Positions 57,502 through 64,000 of a stretch of DNA of 64,000 bases are shown in pieces. The position numbers and the translations under genes are program-made. Source of the DNA: Arsenicicoccus piscis. Its GTDB lineage: Bacteria; Actinomycetota; Actinomycetes; Actinomycetales; Dermatophilaceae. The DNA is taken from the NCBI RefSeq assembly GCF_022568835.1, contig NZ_JAKZHV010000003.1, positions 310,001-374,000 on the forward strand. The letters run 5' to 3'. The stretch's first letter is position 1. Every line of letters begins with the position of its first letter. The notes below the pieces were generated by a model, which saw only the letters and a list, made by a program, of their open reading frames with translations, had not been told where the DNA came from and ran no database searches.

Positions 57502-58590
57502 ATGGAGGGCACACCGACCGGTGCGAGGCTGCCGCGGCGCTGGGGTCGACCACCGGCGCCGGTGGCCCGGGTGCGCCTCGGCGTGCGCGCGGTCCTCGAC
57601 GCCTTGCCCCCCGGGCCGGTGCTCGTGGCCTGCAGCGGCGGAGCGGACTCGCTCGCGCTCGCGGCGGCCGTCGCCTTCGAGTGCGCCGGATCCGGTAGAC
57701 CGGCCGGTGCCGTCGTCGTCGACCACGACCTCCAGCCCGGGAGCGCCGCGGTCGCTGCCCGCACCGCCGACACCTGTCGAACGATCGGCCTGGACCCCGT
57801 CCTGGTGCGGCGGGTGCGGGTCGGCGACGACGGCGCGGGGTCCGCACCCGGTGGGCCGGAGGCGGCCGCGCGGGCGGCGCGCTATACCGCGCTGGAGGCG
57901 GCGGCGACCGAGACCCAGGCGGTGGCGGTGCTGCTCGGGCACACCCGGGACGACCAGGCCGAGCAGGTGCTGCTCGGGCTGGCCCGCGGGTCGGGCGCTC
58001 GATCGTTGGCCGGGATGCCGCGGGCGCGGGGGGTCTACCACCGGCCGCTGCTGGCGGTCGGACGCGCCGACACGGCCGCCGCCTGCGCGCACGACGGGCT
58101 GGTGCCGTGGGCGGACCCGCACAACACCGACCCCACCTACGCGCGGGTGCGGGCGCGCCGGCTGCTCGTCGACCTGGAGCGCGAGCTCGGCCCGGGGGTG
58201 GTCGAGGCGCTGGCGCGCTCGGCCGACCAGCTGCGCGACGACGCCGACGCCCTGGACGCGTGGGCCACCGACTGGCTGGCCGCCCGCGCCGCCACCGACC
58301 CACGCCCGGGCGCGCCGCTCGACGTGGCCGCCCTGGCCGCGCTGCCCCGCGCGGTGCGCACCCGGGTGCTGCGGCTCGCGGCGCTGCGGGTTGCACCCGG
58401 CGCCGGCGCACCCGCCGCCGGCGCACCCACTGCCGGCGCACCCTCCGCCACCCAGGTCGCGGCGATGGACCGGCTGGTGACGGGCTACCACGGTCAGGGC
58501 CCGGTCGCCCTGCCGGGCGGCGTGCGGGTGGCCCGGGTCCGCGCCGGGACGCCAGGGATCGTCTTCACCCGGGTCGATCCCCCACAATGA
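57502..58590 (+). CDS. tilS: tRNA(Ile)-lysidine synthase
   Basis: Modifies C34 of the AUA-reading tRNA-Ile to lysidine. The 362-residue protein has the PP-loop [15 protein letters not shown] near residue 45, [10 protein letters not shown] near 74, and [21 protein letters not shown] near 152. The short C-terminal part contains a 15-bp DNA repeat encoding [14 protein letters not shown]. The ATG at 57502 follows GAGAGG and is preferred to the longer frame overlapping the DUF2342 gene. Confidence 0.93.
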   Translation: MEGTPTGARLPRRWGRPPAPVARVRLGVRAVLDALPPGPVLVACSGGADSLALAAAVAFECAGSGRPAGAVVVDHDLQPGSAAVAARTADTCRTIGLDPVLVRRVRVGDDGAGSAPGGPEAAARAARYTALEAAATETQAVAVLLGHTRDDQAEQVLLGLARGSGARSLAGMPRARGVYHRPLLAVGRADTAAACAHDGLVPWADPHNTDPTYARVRARRLLVDLERELGPGVVEALARSADQLRDDADALDAWATDWLAARAATDPRPGAPLDVAALAALPRAVRTRVLRLAALRVAPGAGAPAAGAPTAGAPSATQVAAMDRLVTGYHGQGPVALPGGVRVARVRAGTPGIVFTRVDPPQ

Positions 58591-58625
58591 GGGGACACGT
58601 GAACGACTGACGAGAGGGAGGCCCG

Positions 58626-59177
58626 GTGGACGCCGAGCACATGGGAGACGACCTCGCCGAGGTGCTCTTCACCGAGGAGCAGATCCAGGCGCGGCTGGCC
58701 GAGCTGGCCGAGCAGATCTGGACCGACTACCAGGGCAAGGACGTCCTGCTGGTGGGGGTGCTCAAGGGCGCCGTGATGGTGATGGCCGACCTCATGCGCC
58801 ACCTGCCGGGCAGCGTCGAGATGGACTGGATGGCCATCTCGTCCTACGGATCGGGCACCAAGTCGAGCGGGGTCGTGCGGATCCTCAAGGACCTCGACAC
58901 CGACATCTCGGGCCGGCACGTGCTGATCGTCGAGGACATCATCGACTCCGGGCTGACCCTGTCGTGGACCCGGGCCAACCTCGAGTCGCGCGGTCCGGCG
59001 TCGGTCGAGATCTGCACGCTGCTGCGCAAGCCCGACGTCGTGAAGGTGCCGATCGACGTGCGCTACGTCGGCTTCGACATCCCCAACGAGTTCGTCGTGG
59101 GCTACGGCCTGGACTACGCCGAGCGGTTCCGCAACCTGCGCTCGATCGGCACCCTCGCGCCCAAGGTCTACAGCTGA
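58626..59177 (+). CDS. hpt: Hypoxanthine phosphoribosyltransferase
   Basis: Purine salvage enzyme, 183 residues. It has [20 protein letters not shown] near residue 42, [12 protein letters not shown] in the flexible loop and the PRPP-binding motif [14 protein letters not shown] near 98. The base-binding region is [21 protein letters not shown]. The start is GTG after AGGGAGG. It lies between tilS and ftsH, the conserved actinobacterial order. Confidence 0.95.
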   Translation: MDAEHMGDDLAEVLFTEEQIQARLAELAEQIWTDYQGKDVLLVGVLKGAVMVMADLMRHLPGSVEMDWMAISSYGSGTKSSGVVRILKDLDTDISGRHVLIVEDIIDSGLTLSWTRANLESRGPASVEICTLLRKPDVVKVPIDVRYVGFDIPNEFVVGYGLDYAERFRNLRSIGTLAPKVYS

Positions 59178-59246
59178 GCGGACCTTCCGGACTGTGAGCG
59201 GACCGGGCCGGGGAACACCCCGTGTGTGACGCTCGTTCCGTCCAAT

Positions 59247-59275
59247 GCCTTTCGGATCGATCCCGAAGGCGAGCG
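59247..59275 (+). terminator. Hairpin between hpt and ftsH
   Basis: GCCTT(T)CGG pairs with CCGAAGGC with one bulged T. An outer CGCTC (59230-59234)/GAGCG pair extends it. It follows hpt by about 70 bases and may end that transcript; no T tract follows. Confidence 0.4.
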
Positions 59276-59345
59276 CAGCCCCGTACGGTAGGGGACCACA
59301 GGTGCCGAAGGACGTCGTGCTGCCGGTCACCACAAGGCAGTGCCA

Positions 59346-61429
59346 GTGAGCAGGAAGGACGCGGCTAGGACCCGCGGATACATGAATCTCAAGCGCTTCG
59401 GCCGGAACCCCTTCGTCTGGGCAGCGGTCGTCATCGTCGCCCTCGCGGCCTTCTTCTCGGTCTTCGACACCAGCGACTACAAGCAGGTAGACACCTCGGT
59501 CGCGATGCAGCTGATCAAGGAGAAGAAGGTCGAGTCGGCCAAGATCGTCGACAACGACCGCATCGACCTGACGTTGACCAGCCCCTACACGGGCGGGGAC
59601 GTCAAGGACGCCAGCCGCGTGCGCGCCTACTACGTCGAGCCGCGCGGTCCGGAGCTGGTCAAGGCGCTGGACGCCAACGTGCCGACGAAGGGCTACGACG
59701 AGGAGCCGCCGAGCACGTCCTGGGGCATGGCCCTGCTCGGCACCCTGCTGCCGATCCTGCTGCTCGCGCTGCTCTTCTGGTTCCTCATGGGCCAGATGCA
59801 GGGCGGCGGCTCGCGGGTCATGCAGTTCGGCAAGTCCCGCGCCAAGCTGGCGACCAAGGACATGCCGACGGTCACCTTCGCCGACGTGGCGGGCGCCGAC
59901 GAGGCCGTCGAGGAGCTGCAGGAGATCAAGGAGTTCCTCGCCGAGCCCGAGAAGTTCCTCGCGGTCGGCGCCAAGATCCCCAAGGGCGTCCGCTCTACGG
60001 CCAGCCGGGCACCGGCAAGACCCTGCTCGCCCGCGCCGTGGCAGGCGAGGCCGGGGTCCCGTTCTACTCGATCTCCGGCTCGGACTTCGTCGAGATGTTC
60101 GTCGGTGTCGGTGCCTCGCGCGTCCGTGACCTGTTCGAGCAGGCCAAGGCCAACGCCCCGGCCATCATCTTCGTCGACGAGATCGACGCCGTCGGCCGGC
60201 ATCGCGGCGCGGGCCTCGGCGGCGGTCACGACGAGCGCGAGCAGACGCTGAACCAGCTGCTCGTCGAGATGGACGGCTTCGACGTCAAGACCAACGTCAT
60301 CCTGATCGCGGCCACGAACCGCCCCGACATCCTCGACCCGGCGCTGCTGCGCCCCGGCCGGTTCGACCGGCAGATCGCGGTGGAGGCCCCCGACATGATC
60401 GGGCGCCACCGGATCCTGCAGGTGCACGGCCAGTCCAAGCCGCTCGCCCCCGACGTCGACCTGCTCGCCGTCGCGCGCCGCACGCCTGGCATGACCGGTG
60501 CCGACCTGGCCAACGTGCTCAACGAGGCCGCGCTGCTCACCGCCCGCTCGGACCAGCGCCAGATCACCAACGAGATCGTCGACGAGGCGATCGACCGCGT
60601 CATCGCCGGCCCGCAGAAGCGCACCCGCATCATGTCGGCCAAGGAGAAGAAGATCACCGCCTACCACGAGGGCGGCCACGCCCTGGTCGCGGCGGCGATG
60701 CGCAACACCGACCCGGTCAGCAAGATCACGATCCTGCCGCGCGGCCGCGCCCTCGGCTACACGATGGTGCTGCCCAACGACGACAAGTACTCCAGCACCC
60801 GCAACGAGATGCTGGACCAGCTGGCCTACGCCCTCGGCGGCCGGGTCGCCGAGGAGCTGATCTTCCACGACCCGACGAGCGGCGCCTCCAACGACATCGA
60901 GAAGGCCACCGCCGTGGCCCGCAAGATGGTCACCCAGTTCGGCATGAGCGAGCGGGTCGGCGCGGTCAAGCTCGGCCAGGAGCAGGGCGAGGTCTTCCTC
61001 GGCCGCGACTACGGCCACCAGCGCGACTACTCCGAGGGCGTCGCGGAGGTCATCGACTCCGAGATCCGCCGGCTCATCGAGTCCGCGCACGACGAGGCGT
61101 GGAACGCCCTGGTCACCAACCGCGACGTCCTCGACCGGCTGGTCCTCGAGCTCCTCGAGAAGGAGACGCTCGGCCGCGAGCAGCTCGAGGTGATCTTCGC
61201 CGACGTGCAGAAGCGCGCCGAGCGCCCGGTGTGGCTGTCCGGCGACCACCGGCCGGTCAGCGACCGCGGCCCGGTCCTCACGCCGGCCGAGCGCCGGGCC
61301 CTCGAGGAGGGTGACGGCTTCAGCGCCGAGCAGCTGATCGGCGACAACCCCGACCCCGAGCGCGAGCACCCGGCCTCCGAGGTCGTCGAGATCCCCGAGG
61401 GCGGGTCGGTCGACCCCGGCCAGGGCTGA
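59346..61429 (+). pseudogene. ftsH: ATP-dependent zinc metalloprotease FtsH, interrupted by a one-base frameshift
   Basis: Membrane-bound AAA+ protease for quality control. It has two membrane segments (residues ~20-40 and ~125-150), an AAA domain with [16 protein letters not shown], Walker [12 protein letters not shown] and the SRH region, then the protease HEGGH and a C-terminal disordered tail. At 59991-59992 one T is missing, so Walker A (YGQPGTGKT) is found only in the next frame, which continues to 61429. As written the gene is broken. FtsH is generally important, so an assembly error is likely. GTG 59346 has AAGG at good spacing. Confidence 0.85.
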
Positions 61430-61434
61430 GCGCG

Positions 61435-62019
61435 ATGACCGAGGCCCGGGGCGTCGACGAGCCGCGGATCGAGGCCGCTGTCCGCGAGATCCTGCTCGCC
61501 ATCGGCGAGGACCCGGACCGGGAGGGCCTGGTCAAGACGCCGACGCGGGTGGCCCGCGCCTACACCGAGATGTTCGCGGGCCTGCGTCAGGACCCGACCG
61601 AGGTCCTCAACGCGGTCTTCGAGATCGGGCACGAGGAGCTGATCCTGGTGCGCGACATCGAGGTCTACTCGACCTGCGAGCACCACCTCGTGCCCTTCCA
61701 CGGGGTGGCGCACGTGGGCTACATCCCCGGCCGGGACGGCCGGGTGACCGGGCTGTCCAAGCTGGCCCGCCTGGTCGACGTCTTCGCCAAGCGCCCCCAG
61801 GTGCAGGAGCGGCTGACGACCCAGATCGCCGACGCGCTCGTCGACACCCTGGCGCCCCGGGGCGTCATCGTCGTGCTGGAGTGCGAGCACCTGTGCATGT
61901 CGATGCGCGGCGTCCGCAAGCCCGGCTCCCGCACCATCACCTCGGCGGTCCGCGGCCAGCTGCGCGACCCCGCGACCCGCTCGGAGGCCATGCTCCTCGC
62001 GCTCGGTGGGCGGCGATGA
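61435..62019 (+). CDS. folE: GTP cyclohydrolase I
   Basis: First enzyme of folate/tetrahydropterin synthesis, GTP to dihydroneopterin triphosphate; 194 residues. Zinc and substrate motifs are [19 protein letters not shown] near residue 81, [20 protein letters not shown] near 107, and [13 protein letters not shown] near 145. It lies 5 bases after ftsH and overlaps folP by ATGA. Confidence 0.96.
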   Translation: MTEARGVDEPRIEAAVREILLAIGEDPDREGLVKTPTRVARAYTEMFAGLRQDPTEVLNAVFEIGHEELILVRDIEVYSTCEHHLVPFHGVAHVGYIPGRDGRVTGLSKLARLVDVFAKRPQVQERLTTQIADALVDTLAPRGVIVVLECEHLCMSMRGVRKPGSRTITSAVRGQLRDPATRSEAMLLALGGRR

Positions 62020-62867
62020 TCCCGATCGTCATGGGGGTCGTCAACGTCACCCCCGACTCGTTCAGCGACGGCGGTCGCTACCTCGCGGCGGAGCGGGCGA
62101 TCCAGCACGGCCTGCAGCTCGCCGACGCCGGTGCCCAGGTCGTCGACGTCGGCGGTGAGTCGACCCGCCCCGGCGCCACCCGGCCGCTCGCCGCCGAGGA
62201 GCTCGGGCGGGTCGTCCCGGTCGTGCGCGAGCTGACCGCCGCGGGCGTGGCGGTGTCCGTCGACACGATGCGGGCGGTCGTCGCCGAGGCCGCCGTCGAG
62301 GCCGGTGCGGTCATCGTCAACGACGTGAGCGGCGGGCTCGCCGACCCCGACCTGCGCCGGCTCGTCGCCCACACGGGGGTGCGCGCCGTCGTGCAGCACT
62401 GGCGTGCGCACGGTGCGGTGATGCAGGAGTCCGACCGGTTGGTCTACGGCGACGTGGTGGATGACGTGTGCCGCGAGCTCGGCGAGCGGCTCGACGAGTG
62501 GCGCGCCGACGGCGTGTCCGACGAGCAGCTGATCATCGACCCTGGCCTCGGCTTCTCCAAGACGGCGGCGCACAACTGGGCGCTGCTGCAGCGGATGGAG
62601 CGGATCGTCGCGCTCGGGCCGCCCGTGCTCGTCGGCACCTCCCGCAAGGCCTTCCTCGGCAGGGCCCTCGCCGAGAGCGACGGCAGCCCGCGCCACCCCG
62701 TGGCCCGCGACACCGCGACCGCAGTCACCACGGCGCTGCTCGCCGACAAGGGGGTCTGGGGCGTGCGCGTGCACGACGTGCAGGCGAGCGTCGACGCGCT
62801 GACGATGTGGGCCTCCATGCGCGCCGGCCACCTGGTGCGGCCGCACGGGACCGAGGTCAACGCATGA
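62016..62867 (+). CDS. folP: Dihydropteroate synthase
   Basis: Joins the pterin pyrophosphate to p-aminobenzoate; 283 residues. Signatures are [17 protein letters not shown] at the start, [12 protein letters not shown] near residue 43, [40 protein letters not shown] near 172, and [10 protein letters not shown]. The pattern is that of a genuine enzyme rather than the FolP2-like paralogue. It overlaps both folE and folBK by 4 bases. Confidence 0.95.
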   Translation: MIPIVMGVVNVTPDSFSDGGRYLAAERAIQHGLQLADAGAQVVDVGGESTRPGATRPLAAEELGRVVPVVRELTAAGVAVSVDTMRAVVAEAAVEAGAVIVNDVSGGLADPDLRRLVAHTGVRAVVQHWRAHGAVMQESDRLVYGDVVDDVCRELGERLDEWRADGVSDEQLIIDPGLGFSKTAAHNWALLQRMERIVALGPPVLVGTSRKAFLGRALAESDGSPRHPVARDTATAVTTALLADKGVWGVRVHDVQASVDALTMWASMRAGHLVRPHGTEVNA

Positions 62868-63835
62868 GGGGCGACCGGATCGTCGTGACCGGCATCCGCG
62901 GCCGGGGCCGGCACGGGGTGCTGGCCGCGGAGCGCGAGCTGGGTCAGGACTTCCTCGTCGACGTCGTGCTGCACCTGGACACCCGCGCGGCCGGACGCTC
63001 CGACGCCCTCGACGACACTGTCAGCTATGCCGAGGTGGCGACCGACATCCACCGCCTCGTCGAGGGGGATCCGGTAGACCTCGTGGAGACGCTCGCGGCC
63101 CGCTGCGCCGACGCGGCGCTCGCCCACGACCTGGTCGACGCCGTCGAGATCACCGTGCACAAGCCGGCCGCGCCGGTCGGGGTGCCGTTCGACGACGTGC
63201 AGGTCCACGTGACACGGCGCCGCGACGCCCGCGCCGTGATCGCTCTGGGGGCCAACCTGCCCTCCGGCGCGGGGGAGCCGGCCGACGCGCTGGCCGACGC
63301 CGTCGCCCGGCTGGCGCGCACCCGCGGGGTGCGCGTGACGGCCCGCTCCGCGCTCTACGAGACCGAGCCGGTGGGCGGACCCGACCAGCCGGTCTACGTC
63401 AATGCCGTGGTGGTCGTGCACACCTCGCTGGCACCGGCCCGGCTGCTCGCGACCCTGCACGAGATCGAGGCCGACGCCGGCCGCACTCGCGAGATCCGTT
63501 GGGGCCCAAGGACGTTGGACCTCGACCTGATCGACTACCGACTGCGCGCCGCCGCCGCGACGGACCCCGCACCGGTGACGAGCGACGACCCGGCGCTGCT
63601 GCTGCCGCACCCGCGGGCCCACGAGCGAGCCTTCGTGGTCGTGCCGTGGCTCGACGCCGATCCCGACGCGCTGATCACGCTCGACGGCGCCGACCGCCCG
63701 GTCGCGGACCTCGAGGTCGACCGCAGCGGCGTGCGGCCCGGGCCCGACTGGCCCGGCCGGGACCGGCACGAGCACGGTCGGCACCACCGGCACCGGCCAG
63801 AGCACCACGCACCCCGAGGAGGACCAGCATGCTGA
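62864..63835 (+). CDS. folK: Bifunctional dihydroneopterin aldolase / HPPK (FolB-FolK fusion)
   Basis: A 323-residue two-domain protein. Residues ~1-118 are FolB, with IRGRGRHGVLAAERELGQDF, DTVSYAEVATDIHRLV and VEITVHKPAAPV. Residues ~122-285 are FolK, with IALGANLPSGAG, SALYETEPVGGPDQPVYVNA, RWGPRTLDLDLIDY and LPHPRAHERAFVVVPW. The fusion covers two consecutive folate steps. A His/Arg-rich C-terminal tail overlaps the next gene by 7 bases. Confidence 0.94.
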   Translation: MRGDRIVVTGIRGRGRHGVLAAERELGQDFLVDVVLHLDTRAAGRSDALDDTVSYAEVATDIHRLVEGDPVDLVETLAARCADAALAHDLVDAVEITVHKPAAPVGVPFDDVQVHVTRRRDARAVIALGANLPSGAGEPADALADAVARLARTRGVRVTARSALYETEPVGGPDQPVYVNAVVVVHTSLAPARLLATLHEIEADAGRTREIRWGPRTLDLDLIDYRLRAAAATDPAPVTSDDPALLLPHPRAHERAFVVVPWLDADPDALITLDGADRPVADLEVDRSGVRPGPDWPGRDRHEHGRHHRHRPEHHAPRGGPAC

Positions 63836-64000
63836 GGGACGGACGTGGGCTCGGCCCGGGACCGGCCGTCCTCGCCGGTGCGCTGGCGCTCGGGGTGTCC
63901 TGGCTGGGGCTGCGCTGGTGGTCCGAGACGGGGCACGCGCTGCCGCCGGTCGCGCTGCTGACCCTGGTGCCGCTGCTGGGCGTCCTGGTCGCCGAGCTGG
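63829..64000 (+). CDS. DUF3180 membrane protein (5' part only)
   Basis: The first 57 codons of a gene cut by the window end. GAGGAGG precedes the ATG. The product begins MLRDGRGLGPGPAVL and shows two hydrophobic segments, matching the DUF3180 family that follows folK in actinobacteria. Function is unknown. Confidence 0.75.
   Translation, partial: MLRDGRGLGPGPAVLAGALALGVSWLGLRWWSETGHALPPVALLTLVPLLGVLVAEL

Overview
This window is chromosomal DNA of a very GC-rich actinobacterium. Supporting evidence is the near-exclusive use of G/C-ending codons, frequent GTG starts, many genes joined by 1- or 4-base overlaps, a topA with a lysine-alanine tail, and the tilS-hpt-ftsH-folE-folP-folBK block. The gene set and order suggest Micrococcales, probably an Intrasporangiaceae/Dermatophilaceae-like lineage. 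That assignment is inference from gene content only.

Layout. 1-10130 is a Tad/Flp pilus locus: a CpaE-like ATPase, TadA, TadB, TadC, a DUF4244 Flp-type pilin and two TadE-like pseudopilins. A diguanylate cyclase and a secreted beta-rich protein are inserted on the opposite strand. The locus is followed by the DEAH helicase that usually accompanies it. 10131-27590 is mostly housekeeping and envelope genes: STAS factor, AIM24, a methyltransferase, an extradiol dioxygenase, topA, a serine hydrolase, a pair of low-complexity membrane-anchored proteins, BrkB/YihY, a GGDEF-EAL protein, tmk, holB and a secreted peptidase-like lipoprotein. 27715-30725 holds tRNA-Thr(CGU), then two nested IS256-family elements whose insertion history can be read from intact target duplications. 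30726-31393 is gene-free and carries repeated palindromic elements.

31394-38394 contains AraC, VOC, a frameshifted LCP ligase, a polysaccharide deacetylase, glycerate kinase, PAP2 and CorA. CorA is preceded by a strongly structured, unidentified leader. 38407-48091 is a MarR-controlled catabolic cluster: crotonase, acetoacetyl-CoA synthetase, 3-hydroxyacyl-CoA dehydrogenase, acyl-CoA ligase, amidohydrolase, acyl-CoA dehydrogenase, MFS and DUF3467. Its composition resembles phenylpropanoid side-chain shortening clusters. 48382-49950 is an NlpC/P60 cell-wall hydrolase. 50044-51790 is an IS5-family element that appears to carry a DUF2975/XRE regulator pair as passengers inside its inverted repeats. 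51901-54157 holds two exported cytochrome-b5-like proteins and a VIT/CCC1 transporter. 54161-64000 is conserved: ppa, dacB, DUF2342 protease, tilS, hpt, ftsH (frameshifted here), folE, folP, a folB-folK fusion and the start of a DUF3180 gene.

The most unusual items are the passenger-carrying IS5 element, the nested IS256 pair, the corA leader, the two anchored low-complexity paralogues with a shared upstream motif, a family of intergenic ATGGTGGTTGG palindromes, and a set of leaderless promoters with a TANNNT box 6-7 bases before the start codon. Three frameshifts (LCP, IS256 transposase, ftsH) look like possible sequence errors; two of them sit exactly on GGGCCC.
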